Positions 1 through 10,697 of a stretch of DNA of 64,000 nt are shown one piece after another; within the stretch, counting starts at the first letter, position 1, and each line of letters begins with the position of its first letter. Made by a program: the position numbers and the translations under genes. Under the pieces are notes generated by a model, which was not told the DNA's origin, did not search any database, and worked only from the letters and a program-made list of their open reading frames with translations. The stretch lies in the NCBI GenBank assembly GCA_029255685.2, contig CM055319.2:38698530-38762529 (forward strand). Direction: 5' to 3'. The stretch comes from Silene conica (lineage: Eukaryota > Streptophyta > Magnoliopsida > Caryophyllales > Caryophyllaceae).

Positions 1-132
1 TGAAAGTTGTAGCATGATGTTTGATTGTTGATATTGTAAGTTATGCAAGTTTTCTATATAAAAGTTTAATTAAATATGAACTCTATAAGGTAACCATGTA
101 ATTTCATGATACGACGTTAGTAGCATGAGCAG
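1..132 (+). mobile_element. Interior fragment of a D-family LTR element
   Basis: The first roughly 90 bases are recognisably the reverse complement of about 25380-25470, inside element D: both contain a run reading about GAAAGTTGTAGCATGATG followed by a similar AT-rich stretch. This makes it a second copy of the non-coding D interior, in the opposite orientation to D and running off the left edge. It carries no coding sequence. It is interrupted at 133 by the LTR of element A; the five bases before that LTR are AGCAG, whose partner copy is not in view. Confidence 0.6.
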
Positions 133-414
133 TGATGCGTGTCTTTTATATGATATTTTACACCTCATTTTACACGCATTTCAGAGCTCGATTACGAGCT
201 TTTGGTTGTTATTTCCCTATTTCGTCTACTTTCGTATTTTTATGCTAGTTTGCAGATTTATGCGGAAATGAGACGATATCGAGCCAAGTTTACCCTCAAG
301 AGTTTTGCATGGCTAAAGGAACAAAGGAGTGAAGAAGGAACGAAGTTCGAGGCGCGTTTGAAAGACCAAAAGACTGATTTCTGAAGATTTCGAAGCTAAA
401 ACATCAGGTGCTTC

Positions 415-548
415 GGTCGACCGACTGAGCCCATTGGTCGGTCGACCAACATACCAGATGATTCAAGTTCAGAAGTTTCTTTACGAAATCAGAAAACTTG
501 ATGGGCCCGATAACTGGTCGACCGACCAGCATCACCGGTCGGTCGACC
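415..548. repeat. GGTCGACC cassette doublet 1 (LTR of A)
   Basis: There are two 33-bp cassettes, at 415-447 and 516-548. Each is a 12-mer of the type GGTCGACCGACC, nine variable bases, then GGTCGGTCGACC; starts are 21 bp apart in both. The arms are inverted, so each cassette could fold into a short hairpin with a 9-base loop. The spacers (GAGCCCATT and AGCATCACC) are unrelated. Confidence 0.9.
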
Positions 549-1032
549 AAGGCAAGGTTTTTGAAAAATTCAGAAAAGAGGTTTAAGCCCACGACGAGAT
601 TAGGTTAAGCAAGGGGTTTTGAAGAGATTGTTCTATAAACCTAATTAACCCCCTGGACTAATCATCTTTTAGTAATCTGGTTCTTAGTCGAAGTTTAATA
701 TACATCATATCTTAATCTTTTGTTATTAGTTTTAGTTTGTAATTCTCATTCAAACATTCTGTTTCCACGAAAGGTTTCAATAAAGTTATCATCATCAGTT
801 CTCATTCCTCATTGTTTACGGTAATTTTCGTTTCTATTCAGCTTATTTAAAGTTTTCATTAGAATTAGAATGGATAGTTAGAATCCCTAAATTTCATTAG
901 AATTATGCTTACTATTGTTATTATTAAAGTTATTGTTTTTACTGTTATTATGCTTAGCTAAATCCCATATTTTAGGATGTAGGCGAGTTATAACGTAGAT
1001 GGCGTAATTTAGGGCAGCCCGTAGCCGACCTT

Positions 1033-1107
1033 AGTCGACCGACCGACTTCTCTGGTCGGTCGACTGAGGTGGTTAGTCGATCGACCGGGATAGCTGGTCG
1101 GTCGACC
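1033..1107. repeat. GGTCGACC cassette doublet 2 (LTR of A)
   Basis: Cassettes lie at 1033-1065 and 1075-1107, each with the exact 21-bp arm spacing. In the first, arm 1 begins with A instead of G and arm 2 ends with T instead of C, so the two arms stay perfectly complementary. The spacers are GACTTCTCT and GGGATAGCT. The doublet lies at the position matched by 57899-57972 in the LTR of E. Confidence 0.9.
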
Positions 1108-1710
1108 GACTTCGTGTATGATCGGACCTGTTTTTGTTCGTTAATTTCAATATCTTACAATGAGAACGAGGGGAGACTTGTAGGATGCTTAATAATGACC
1201 AACCCGGGGATCGAAAGATAAGGGAAGGGCATTAGTTAACGTTTTAAGACAGCTAGGTTACTAAGGCCGAAGGATATGTGACCTAGACATTAGAAATCAC
1301 CTATATTGTTGACACCCAGTATTTGTGAGACCTAGGAACTAATAGCATAGGCCGAAAGGAGCTATTATATAACATAGACCGAAAGGATTTGTTATACCCC
1401 TTACAGGACTGCAATACATGTTGACCTACACCATCTGCCATCGTAGCTATAACGACCCAATCATCCTAACATCTCTTTTATCATAGTTTATTCACATCTT
1501 ATTTTTAGTCTTGTTCTTATTTTAATTTTCTAGACTTAGTTTAATCCAAAACACAATCTCAAACCCCCAATTGTTACCTTAGACATAGACCTAAAACGAC
1601 TAACACTCCCAATCCTCCTTGTGGTTCGACCCTGACTTACTCTATCTATAGTTTAAGTTTAGGAAATATAAATTTTATCTTTGGCACCCTCAACGACGGG
1701 TATCAATTTT

Positions 1711-1726
1711 TGGCGCCGTTGGCGGG
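1711..1726 (+). other. Primer-binding site of A (tRNA-Asp)
   Basis: TGGCGCCGTTGGCGGG matches the complement of the 3' end of plant tRNA-Asp(GTC), including its CCA, with one mismatch. It begins five bases after the LTR. tRNA-Asp priming is known from Athila/Calypso-type elements. Confidence 0.85.
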
Positions 1727-1829
1727 TAGGTAACGCTAGTGTTAGTTGTTTTTCGTTTTTGTCTTATTTTTGTGTTTAAGGAACTTTGTTCCTTAAACCG
1801 CTCTTACTTTTTCCTGTAGTTTCCATCTT

Positions 1830-2569
1830 ATGCGCATGTCGGTTCAAGGAGAATTACTTCCCCTTGACCTTGAGCTTGAGAAGACTCTCAGGACTAAGAG
1901 GAGACTGTTTCAGCAAGAGAAAGAAGGAGGTTCACCGTCTTCTTTGTTCAAAGAGCATCTATTTGACAACCAACCACCAACACCTAATCAACCACCATCA
2001 CCTAATCAACCATCAACACCCACCACAAGCACAAACACCGAACCACCAAAACCCGACGAAGAAAACATGGCGGAAGAAGCAAGGATTGCTAGTAATTCAT
2101 GCCCCAAGTGAAAGACCTCTACAAAGGGTTCACTTTACCTACGGGAACTGAGAAACCGTTCGAGGCCAAGCCTTCTTACACCTCCATGGTTGAAAAAACC
2201 AGTTCGGAGGTGCGGCTAACGAGGAGGCGGCGAAGCATATTGAGATCTTCACCGACTATATCTGCTCCATCGCTCCTCTTGATGGTGTCACCCAGGATGA
2301 AATAAAGCAAACATTGTTCATCGTCTCCCTCCGGGATTTTGCACGGGAGTGGTATCGGGATTTAGACCGCACTGCTGCGGGAGTTACAGATTGGAATAGT
2401 TTAGCTTTGGCTTTCTACCGGAAATAGTATTCCGCGTCGAAAACTACCGCTTTGAGGGCCCAGATCACCAGTTTCAAACAAGGCCCGTCTGAAGATTTTA
2501 GTGAGGCGTGGACGCGCTTCAAGAGACTTGTTCGATCCATACCCCACCATGGATTTGAACAATGGTTTA
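1830..2569 (+). pseudogene. Broken gag fragment of A
   Basis: The N-terminal half of an Athila-like Gag, the capsid precursor. The start (MRMSVQGELLPLD) matches the gag of E (MRKSVQGELLPLD), which fixes the start codon. The frame shifts near 2099 and again near 2200, and an in-frame stop lies near 2428. Homology resumes through the conserved retrotransposon Gag core (a region like REWY-DLDRTAAGVTDWN, then SEAW-RFKRLVRSIPHHGFEQW) and stops abruptly near 2569. Zinc knuckle, protease and everything downstream are missing, so A is a truncated relic abutting the LTR of B. The broken state is certain; the exact end is approximate. Confidence 0.8.
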
Positions 2570-3730
2570 CTATTGCTCCCGAAACGGTTTACTTTGGCAT
2601 TTCTATGTTTCAAATGTAGGGACAAGCGGAAGTGAGCAAAATCAAGCTTTAATCGTCCTCCGGAAGTTATCTTGAGTGAGTACACGAAGCAAGGATCCGA
2701 ACTCTTAAGCCAAGAGGTGCGTGCAAGCCAATTTAAGGCTGGAATACACAGGAATCGGTCGACCGACCTACCTAACAGGTCGACCGACTAGCGCACAGAT
2801 TACAGAAGGCCTGATTACAGCACGAGAGGTCGACCGACCTACATACCCGGTCGGTCGACCAGGCGACGGGATCAGCTGTTTTGTTTCGGTTTTTATTATT
2901 TTAATCTTGTAATTATGAGACTATTTAAGGACGCTTACCAATTGTAATTAGGTTAAGTAGTCATTATTAGCAAAATACTATAGTTTAGAAAGAAGAATTC
3001 CAAGTTTTCAGATTTGTTCTTAATTTCCAATTGGTTGTAAGTTTTATTCAATTATTCTTTCTTTGTTATTCAATTTCATTGTTCTTCCTATTATTGTTAT
3101 TCAATTTATGTTTTCCCCTTTTGAATCTTCATCTTCAATTATGTTATCTTTCTTGTTGTTCTTCAATGTTGTTAGTACTAGTTTTATGATTAGGCATACC
3201 TAATTCTTGTGATTAGGAATTAGGGGAACCATGGCTAAGATTAGATTTTAATGGTTTTATGATTAATTTACCAATCCCCATTGTTGTTGGTGAACTAATT
3301 CTTTAAGATTGAAAGATTGTTAGGATTAGTTTATTAACAATTTTGGGATTGCCCTATGAACGAAAGTTTAGTGCTTTACTACGAACCCTAAGACCGTAAA
3401 GATTGGGTAGAATATTGACCTAAAGGTTTATTCTTTGTTCCTTGGGATTGTGTTATTTGATTATTTACCCCTTGTTGACTTGCCCTAGCCATGGGGAACC
3501 GAAGTTCCTAATCACCCTCTTACTTTTGTTTAGAATTCTTGTTTATTTTGTTATCTTAGTGGTTAGTCTCAATCATCAATCAAAACCCCCTTTTGTTACT
3601 TTCAATAGACTTTAAATTCACAAACAATATTAACCTTGTCTCCTTGTGGTTCGACCCTTGACTTACTCTATCTAGTTTAAGCTGAGGTTTTATAAATCTT
3701 ATCTTTGGCACCCCTCAACGACGGGTGTCA
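2570..3730 (+). repeat. 5'-truncated 5' LTR of Athila-like element B
   Basis: The sequence ends ACGGGTGTCA, followed after five bases by a perfect tRNA-Asp primer-binding site, so this is the 3' part of a 5' LTR. Its left end is uncertain: no TGAT start is visible, and the boundary is set where gag homology of A stops. Its last 80 bases closely resemble the LTR end of A (CTTTGGCACCC-TCAACGACGGGT), while the rest has diverged, so A and B are different families of one lineage. It carries one cassette doublet. Confidence 0.75.
2757..2860. repeat. GGTCGACC cassette doublet (LTR of B)
   Basis: Cassettes lie at 2757-2789 (arms direct) and 2828-2860 (arms inverted), both with 21-bp arm spacing and spacers TACCTAACA and TACATACCC. 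They are 71 bp apart, close to the 72-bp spacing of the doublets at 60525 and 62006 in element E. Confidence 0.9.
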
Positions 3731-3735
3731 AATTT

Positions 3736-3753
3736 TGGCGCCGTTGCCGGGGA
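3736..3753 (+). other. Primer-binding site of B (tRNA-Asp)
   Basis: TGGCGCCGTTGCCGGGGA is a perfect complement, over 17 bases or more, of the 3' end of plant tRNA-Asp(GTC). It starts five bases after the LTR end at 3730. Confidence 0.92.
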
Positions 3754-3914
3754 GACGGTATAATTTTGTTTGTAAATTTTTAGTTTATTTTCCTTGTCTT
3801 AAGGGACTTAGGTTCCTTAAGACCGTTACTTACCTTTTCTTCTAGTGTTGTTTTCTTGCATATTAGAAGACAAGTTTTTGAGAGGAAGGCTTGAGTACTC
3901 TCATTCTTAAAGAC

Positions 3915-3939
3915 ATGACTACTATCTATGATCACATAC
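3915..3939 (+). pseudogene. Start of gag of B, cut off by element C
   Basis: ATG at 3915 opens the frame M-T-T-I-Y-D-H-I. Removing C and one copy of the 5-bp TSD joins base 3939 to 17801 and continues in frame as Q-P-K-V-R-D-L-P-K-G-F-T-L, the conserved Gag N-terminus also seen in A and E. This shows both the true start of gag and a clean insertion of C. Confidence 0.85.
3935..3939. repeat. Target-site duplication of C (left copy)
   Basis: CATAC is repeated at 17796-17800, immediately outside the two LTR ends of C. Five bases is the usual duplication length for Ty3/gypsy integrase. Confidence 0.93.
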
Positions 3940-4339
3940 TGTAACACCCCCATTTATTTAAGGGCCTGTACTAGGACTCCCCAGATAAATAAGGGTGTTA
4001 CCATCTCGGTTTCCCAAGGCAGTAGATACAAAGGAAAGATAACAATACTTTAATTATTAAATGTAAACTCAGTAACAAGTTCTTACAACCGTTTTCAAAC
4101 CGTCTTATGAAAATAAAGTACAACTCATGATAAAAAACTATAGTGATCTAGACTCTAGTCTGGTCCGGATCCAAGCTCTCCCTTCCCTTAGCTCCCATAG
4201 TCTCAAGCACCTGTCAATCTGCTCCCCAATAAATTGGTTCATCACAGGTGAGCACCAATACACAAGGTCAACCACGAGGTTGAGTAAAGGAAAGTAAACA
4301 ATCAAACTTACTATAAATAGAAAGTCGATCATCTCCACT

Positions 4340-4515
4340 CCGAATCACAAGACCCATTATTCTCCACACCAATCACAAGACCCATTAACTCCGCACCAAT
4401 CACAAGACCCGTTAACTCTGCACCAATCACAAGACCCATTAACTCCGCACCAATTACAAGACCCATTAACTCCGCACCAATCACAAGACCCATTAACTCC
4501 GCTCCAATAACAAGA
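4340..4515. repeat. 27-bp minisatellite in the 3' LTR of C
   Basis: About six to seven tandem copies of a 27-bp unit close to CAATCACAAGACCCATTAAC plus TCCGCAC. Because 27 is a multiple of three the array stays open on the - strand and would encode repeated GLVIGAEL, but there is no sign that it is translated. The 5' LTR has the same array at about 16075-16258 with different point changes. Confidence 0.9.
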
Positions 4516-4961
4516 CCCATTTATCATCACCTCGTATCGTATCTCAGAATTATATAAACAAATAGTACAGTATAACGATCATATGATATTATAAATAAAC
4601 ATGGTTAACACCAAATAACAACAGATTACTCATCATTATATACACAGTATATCCCCTACCTCGAGTTGCAGAAGCGTAGTCAAATCCCAAGCTCACTAGA
4701 AATGTTCCACGCGAAACCCGCTACCGAAACACGTATACGTAACGAATTAATAACCTTCCCGAACCCCCATAAACAACTTACACTTACTATAAATAGAAAC
4801 CTTCCATAAGTGGAAAGTTTCTAAGAATAGAAACTTCCCAAAGTAGAAACTTCCATTACTTATTAATTTCCCGACTCACATACTTCAACTACTCGATAAC
4901 AAATAATATAAATAGTAATAACGAATAATATTGCAATGATGAAAGATCACTATTTATTAAA

Positions 4962-4963
<2 letters not shown>

Positions 4964-5004
<41 letters not shown>

Positions 5005-5006
5005 GG

Positions 5007-5076
<70 letters not shown>
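4964..5076. repeat. AAT/TAA microsatellite in the 3' LTR of C
   Basis: About 113 bp of nearly pure AAT triplets with one GGATA interruption. The matching place in the 5' LTR (about 16697-16752) is much shorter and more degenerate. The two LTRs were identical at insertion, so this tract expanded here or contracted there since. Confidence 0.93.
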
Positions 5077-5078
<2 letters not shown>

Positions 5079-6119
5079 TTAACAAACATAAAAATAATAA
5101 ACGAAACAGCCAGCCTAATATCGACTCCTCCCCCCACGACTTCAACCCACAGCACTGCCGTGTACCACCACCTCGACCACCAGCGGTCACCGTCCTCCTA
5201 CACTTTCGACCACCAACTAACACCACGACACCACCAAACCACACGACACCCACTGACGAGTCAGACCAGAGTCCGTAAACCCAGGTCTGACTCACGCCTG
5301 TGTCTCAGACTGCCTGAAAACAGACCCACTTCGACCCCTAACAACGCCCCTAGCACCACCCAAGACTCCCACCAACAACACCTCCGACAACCCACCTGTA
5401 AACCAAGGTGGTATTACTATATTGACCTCCCCCGAGTCGACAGTAATACCACCCCCAAACCTACTCCCTGACCCGTACACCACAAACCCCCTGACTCATA
5501 TTTTTTCGTGATGAACAGACCCTAGAACCACCCCCCTATCGACGACACCACAACCACCCTAGTCTAGTGACACCACCCCCACGACACGACCATGACTACC
5601 ACCAAAACCACCGTGCCCACCACGCCTGGTAACCACGACTCTATACTCATCGAATCTGAACAGAACCAAACCCATAAAAATCACGGTAATAACAGTGGCT
5701 GTGGCTTACCTGTTTCACGGCCAAAACGAGGGTCCCTAGACTGTGGTGGTCTACTTCTCCGATTCCCTTTTTGCTTCTCTGGTATGGCGGCTACAAAATC
5801 GTGATGGTGGTTGTGTAAAAGCTAGGGTAACACTAGGGTAAAAACTCTTATAAGGCGGTATAAGAGTGGCTGGGTGATAGAGGGTGTTTTTCTTAGGTTT
5901 TAGCAATCATGGGCTCTTTTGTGTTGTGCACACAAAACGAGGCCCAACCTCGTCCCAAGCCTCATGTACCCTGAAGTCATGAGATCAAACCCCACCATCA
6001 ACATCTATTAAAACCATTTAAATAAAATACTTATCGGAAGCTAAAACACGTTTAAGCACTATCGATCAATTATAAAAGTAAATCACGCAATAAAATATCT
6101 AAAGATTCGGGGTGTTACA

Positions 6120-6133
6120 ATCTTTCCCCCTTA
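6120..6133 (-). other. Polypurine tract of C
   Basis: On the - strand the sequence is TAAGGGGGAAAGAT directly before the TGTAACACCCC start of the 3' LTR. This is the expected position and composition for the plus-strand primer. D has a similar tract at its matching place (24599-24612). Confidence 0.85.
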
Positions 6134-6280
6134 AAATGAACTTCGTCCCGAAGTTCAACCATACCCAGGTGACTACCAAACCTACCCATACGAACGAACT
6201 TGGAACACAAAACATCACTTAAATCGCAGAACGTTACATTCCACCTCCCTTATAGAAAAGTTACGTCCGCGTAACTTACC

Positions 6281-7597
6281 TCAAACAAACAGATGTGGGT
6301 AACGCTCCCTCATGGATGCCTCGGCCTCCCACGTAGCTTCCTCTAGGTTATGATTGGACCACAAAACCATCACCAATGACGTCTCCCCATTCCGAGTCTT
6401 TCGCACCTTCCTGTCTAGGATCTCTTTCGGAGTCTCAACGTAGGTCAACTGCTCATCTACCTCAATCACCTCGTGGCGTAAAACATGCAATGGATCACTC
6501 ACATATTTCCGTAACTGAGACACATGGAACACATTATGGACCTTGGATAGGGCTGGAGGTAAAGCTAATCGGTATGCCACCTCTCCAACTCTGTCCAAAA
6601 TCTCAAACGACCCAATAAATTTCTGACTCAGTTTGCCACGCTTTCCGAACCTCATCACACCCTTCATAGGAGATACCTTCAGCAGTACCTTCTCTCCCGC
6701 ATCGAATGAAATATCGCTCCTCTTCAGATCTGCATAGCTCTTCTGTCTATCCTGGGCGGCCCTCATCTTCTGTCGAATAACATTAACCTGCTCCACCATC
6801 TCCTGAATCATATCTGGTCCTAAAACCACAACATCGGCTCGATTATCCAAACACACTGGACTTCGACACTTCCTCCCATACAAAGCCTCGAAAGGGGCCA
6901 TCCCTATACTGGCATGATAGATGTTGTTATAAGAAAACTCTATCAATCCCAATCGATCCTCCCAAGATCCTCCGAACTCAAGTACGCATGCTCTCAACAT
7001 ATCCTCAAGAGTCTGAATCATCCTCTCAGTCTGACTGTCGGTAGCTGGATGGAAAGCTGCACTCATCTTCAACTGGGTACCCAAAGCGGCCTGCAACTCC
7101 TGCCAAAATCTAGATATGAACCTCGAGTCTCGATCTGAAACAATATCCTTGGGCACACCATGTAACGTGACCACATTCTGAACATATGACTTAGCCAACT
7201 CGGCTTTACTCCAGGTAGCCTTCATCGGAATAAAGTGAGCAGACTTAGTCAAACGATCCACAATCACCCAAATCATGTTGTTGCCCTTCTGAGTCCGAGG
7301 CAACCCCACAATAAAATCCATCGCGATGTTCTCCCACTTCCACTCCGGCACATCCAATGGCTGTATTTTCCCTTGTGGTCTCTGATGCTCCCCTTTCACT
7401 CTTTGGCATGTCAGACACCTCGACACAAACTCGGCGACTTCCTTCTTCATATTTGGCCACCAGAACGTCTTCTTAAGGTCTTTATACAACTTATCACCCA
7501 CTGGGTGAACGGAATATGGAGTAGCATGAGCTTTAGTCATGATTTTCTTCTTTAGCTCCTCAATATCCGGAACACACCATCGCCCACTGAACCTCAA
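6281..7597 (-). pseudogene. Integrase and chromodomain of C
   Basis: Integrase inserts the cDNA copy into host chromatin. The 438-residue open stretch starts just inside the H-H-C-C zinc finger (CLTCQ, about residue 63). It shows the catalytic D-D-E core: D in MDFIVGLP, D in IVSDRDSRF, and E in the TERMIQTLEDML segment. It ends in a chromodomain-like module (ILDRKVRKTRNG, then W-NH-LEEATWE) of the kind that targets chromoviruses to heterochromatin. This C-terminal module is why C is called a chromovirus. The frame joins upstream RNase H only across stops. The domain itself is intact end to end, but the polyprotein is not. Confidence 0.92.
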
Positions 7598-7731
7598 ACT
7601 ACCATCGGTATGAACATGAACTTGGATGCAGCCTCTTCATCCTCACTCTCAACCATCTTGCGCCACTTCTGGATTCTCGCATCATTCTTTTGTAACTCCC
7701 GAATCTCCCCATACAACTCAGGCTCCACTGT

Positions 7732-8205
7732 CTAATCACTAAGAGTATCCCCTTTCCGGATCATAAAAATGCCCATCTCCCTTAGTTTATCATGCAACCT
7801 CACTCGCGATCTGGCACAACTCAAAGCATGAACAGATTTCCTACTTAGGGCATCAGCTACCACATTTGCCTTGCCTTCGTGGTAGACAATCTGCATATCG
7901 TAGTCTCCAATCAACTCTATCCACCTCCTCTATCTCATGTTCAACTCTCGCTGGGTGTAGATATACTGCAAACTCTTGTGATCAGAAAACACCTTAAAAG
8001 TGGCTCCATAAAGGTAATGGCGCCACAATTTAAGTGCAAAGACCACTGCTCCCAATTCCAAATCATGAGTTGGATAATTTTCCTCATAGGTCTTCAATTG
8101 GCGAGAAGAATACGCGATCACCCTCCCATTCTGCATTAACACACAACCTAGTCCATGCTTCGAAGCGTCAGTATAAACTTCAAAATTATTACTCCCGACA
8201 GGCAA
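7732..8205 (-). pseudogene. RNase H region of C
   Basis: Two adjoining open pieces (8205-7930 and 7914-7732), separated by a stop, match the RNase H that removes the RNA strand during reverse transcription. Recognisable parts are [17 protein letters not shown] with its catalytic Asp, the [18 protein letters not shown] segment, and [11 protein letters not shown]. The second piece continues with the VADALSRK linker towards integrase. The in-frame stop and a short gap to RT (8206-8271) show decay. Confidence 0.88.
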
Positions 8206-8271
8206 CGCGAGGATAGGAGCTGTTGTTAGACGTTCCTTAAGGGTCAGGAATTCCTTCTCACAACACTCATC

Positions 8272-9216
8272 TCAGATGAAACGGTTCTCCTTCCTCATTA
8301 ACGATGTCAACGACTTTGCTATCTTCGAAAAATCCTTGACAAACCTCCGATAATAACCAGCCAATCCCAGGAAGCTTCGAATCTCACTCACATTCTTCGG
8401 ACTTTGCCACTTAGTCACAGCCTCGATCTTACTAGGGTCGACAGACACCCCCTCCTTGGAAATTACATGCCCCAGAAACGCGATTTTCTCCAGCCAGAAC
8501 TCACACTTACTCAGCTTAGCGTTGAGCCTATGCTCTTCCAGGGTCTGAAGTACTTTCCTCAAATGATCCTCGTGCTCCTCCGCATTCTTCAAATACACTA
8601 GGATATCATCAATGAATACCACCACGAACTTATCCAGATAGGGGTTAAAGACTCGGTTCATCAAATCCATGAACACAGCTGGAGCGTTAGTCAATCCGAA
8701 TGGCATAACCACGAATTCGTAGTGGCCATACCTCGTTCTGAAAGCGGTCTTTGGAATATCTTCATCTTTTATTCTCAACTGGTGATATCCGGATCTCAAG
8801 TCAATCTTAGAGAAAACCCCAGCTCCACTCAACTGGTCAAACAGGTCGTCAATCCTTGGCAAAGGATATCGATTCTTGATAGTTACATTATTCAGCTCTC
8901 GATAGTCAACACAAAGCCTCAAACTCCCATCTTTCTTCTTCACAAATAATACAGGTGCTCCCCAGGGTGACACACTGGGTCGGATGAATCCCTTCTCAGC
9001 TAGTTCATCCAACTGCTTCTTCAATTCCTCCATCTCCTTCGGTCCCATACGGTACGGTGATTTAGATATTGGTCCCGCCTCTGGTTTTAGGTCAATGGAA
9101 AATTCCACTTCCCTCCTTGGTGGTAACCCTGGAACGTCATCTCGGAATACTCCCTCACACTCCCGCACCACAGGTATCTCACCAGACTTAAGGGTCTCAG
9201 CCTCACAATTCCACAT
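8272..9216 (-). pseudogene. Reverse transcriptase of C
   Basis: A 314-residue frame with the full order of Ty3/gypsy RT motifs: [28 protein letters not shown], the MPFGLTNAP substrate-binding stretch, and the active site FIDDILVY with its two Asp residues. It then runs into the thumb and connection region ([22 protein letters not shown]). It synthesises cDNA in virus-like particles in the cytoplasm. Active-site residues are kept, but the frame is cut from protease at 9216 and from RNase H after 8272. Confidence 0.93.
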
Positions 9217-9663
9217 CTAGCATAAGATCAGACTCTCTCCTTTCCTCGGGCTAGACTTGAGGGTATTGACGGAAATGAATTTGACTTTAGGTTTGACTAG
9301 ATATCCCTTGTAAGACACCCTCACTCCCTTAGGTCCCCTCAAGGAAATCTTCTTTTGATGACAGTCAATGAAAGATCGATACTTCCCCAGCCAGTCCATC
9401 CCTAGAATCTCCTCAAAACCCCCTAGTGGAAATTCTATGAGGTCACAATAGAAAATTGCTTCCCCGATCTTGATGGGTACACTTCTATATACTCTATTAT
9501 AAGTTATCGACTCGCCTGAAGGTATGGACACTGAATCCGCGACCAAATCAAATCTCTCAAGTCCCACGGTCTTAACATGTTCTCTAGACACAAAATAATG
9601 GGTATCCCCGGAATCGAAAAGTACGAAAGTAGGTTTAGAGTTCACAAGAAAAGTACCGGTCAC
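9217..9663 (-). pseudogene. Aspartic protease of C
   Basis: Corresponds to the retroviral-type aspartic protease that cleaves Gag-Pol. The active-site region reads VLFDSGDTHYFVS where families usually have D-S-G-A-T, so the Ala is replaced by Asp. The C-terminal ILGMDWL motif typical of Tekay proteases is present at about residue 89. A stop separates it from RT. The altered active site suggests it was already inactive, or it is a later mutation. Confidence 0.85.
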
Positions 9664-9826
9664 AACATGAGCATCATCTTTAGCTGCCTATTTCCCCATG
9701 GCAAAAAGCTTGACTGGCAGTAGATGTCCCAACCTGTTGATTTCCTACCGCTCCCGGCTTCTGGTTGCTTCCACCTCCATTGTATTGGTTCTAATACGAA
9801 CGGTTTTGGTAACCGCTGTAGTTTCT

Positions 9827-10216
9827 CTAATAGTTACGACTGCCTCCCGACTTCGCACCCCCACCATAGTTTGACATGGGTGTACGATAGCCACTGCTAC
9901 CATAAGATTGTGTGCGTGCTCCATGATATCCTGACGTCGACGTACGATAACCTCCGGACTGGTTTCCCCCAGATGAGCGATACACCGCCTGCTTGTGCCC
10001 CGTCTTTCCACAGCCAAAACAAACTATTCCAATCGAACCACTGCCAGAACCTCCACTCCTATAGTTACCCCCACTCTGATTCCTCACACCTCCGGAGGCA
10101 CTGTTGCTGAAGTACCCACTATACTTGTTGGTGCTTTGCTTCTTTGACCCAGAACTTTCATTCACCACCTCAGCCTTCCTCTTCTCAGACTTAGTCTTCT
10201 TATCCTCCTTAATCAT
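9827..10216 (-). pseudogene. Gag C-terminus (nucleocapsid) of C
   Basis: A Gly/Ser-rich tail with a retroviral zinc knuckle, CFGCGKTGHKQAVY, at about residues 66-79. The pattern should be C-x2-C-x4-H-x4-C, but the last Cys is Tyr, which would abolish zinc binding and so RNA packaging. It follows the Gag core at 10259-10692 with a stop between them. Known role by family: binding genomic RNA. Confidence 0.85.
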
Positions 10217-10258
10217 TTCTGAAAGTCTCTCCGCCGCCCCAGCGCTTAAGTAGATGTC

Positions 10259-10692
10259 TCAGACTATGGTGGGCGGAGCCGCAATCAGCCTCTTCTTGAT
10301 ATTTATTGTCAACCCCCTCTCAAACTTCATCGCCAGCATTGCGTCATCAAAACCCATTTCTCCCACATAGCTCAGCAACTGGATGAACTTCCGATAATAA
10401 GCCTCCACCGTCATATCATCTGTCATTCGGAAGGTATCGAACTCCTCCCTCAGCTTACTTTTTTGGAATTCTGGTAGGAACACGTCATATAGGATTCTTT
10501 TGAATGCGATCCAGGCGACAAACTCGGTCCCATCCTCTCTAGCTGCTTCACGAATTTCTCCTTTATTTCCGGTCCACCAGTCATCGGCCATACCCCTAAG
10601 ATAGTGGGCTGCTTGGTCAACCCTCAGTTCTTCGGGGTAATCCACCAGTTCGAACAAGTTAATTAACTCCCGGCACCATGCTCCTAGCAGAT
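10259..10692 (-). pseudogene. Gag core of C, downstream of solo LTR J
   Basis: The conserved retrotransposon Gag core reads FELVDYPEELRVDQAAHYL, then DDWW, then EF-SKLREEFDTFRM. It would assemble the virus-like particle. The upstream part of the same gene lies at 11910-12067, separated by solo LTR J. The two parts align once J and one copy of its GAGGT TSD are removed. Confidence 0.9.
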
Positions 10693-10697
10693 GAGGT
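10693..10697. repeat. Target-site duplication of solo LTR J (left copy)
   Basis: GAGGT here and at 11905-11909 flank TGTTGG...CCAACA exactly, which defines J to the base. Confidence 0.93.

Larger units (their letters stand above)
133..1705 (+). repeat. LTR of Athila-like element A
   Basis: This 1,573-bp LTR starts TGATGCGTGTC and ends GGGTATCA, giving short TGAT/ATCA inverted ends. It is followed after five bases by a tRNA-Asp primer-binding site, so it is a 5' LTR on the + strand. A TATA-like CTATAAAC lies at 633-640. The same LTR family flanks element E on the - strand (57346-58831 and 63820 onward), which fixes both ends. It holds four 33-bp GGTCGACC cassettes in two doublets. Short ORFs inside it are chance. 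Confidence 0.88.
3940..6119 (-). repeat. 3' LTR of C
   Basis: 2,180 bp. Read on the - strand it begins TGTAACACCCCGAATC and ends GGGGGTGTTACA. It differs from the 5' LTR (2,125 bp) mainly by a longer AAT microsatellite. It contains a 27-bp minisatellite and a C/A-rich stretch (about 5140-5640). That stretch reads as long open frames in several phases, but it is low-complexity LTR and not a gene. Confidence 0.92.

Noticed and set aside
4329..4520. A repeat protein with GLVIGAEL units
   Set aside because: It arises from a 27-bp minisatellite in the LTR of C; the second LTR has the same array and there is no start context or conserved flank.
4889..5295. Open frames rich in Ile or Leu on the - strand
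   Set aside because: They are the AAT microsatellite read in different frames; pure triplet repeats stay open by chance.
5160..5804. Pro/Thr-rich frames, repeated at 16834-17480
   Set aside because: They lie in both LTRs of C at the same place, are low complexity and open in several frames, and match no protein I know.
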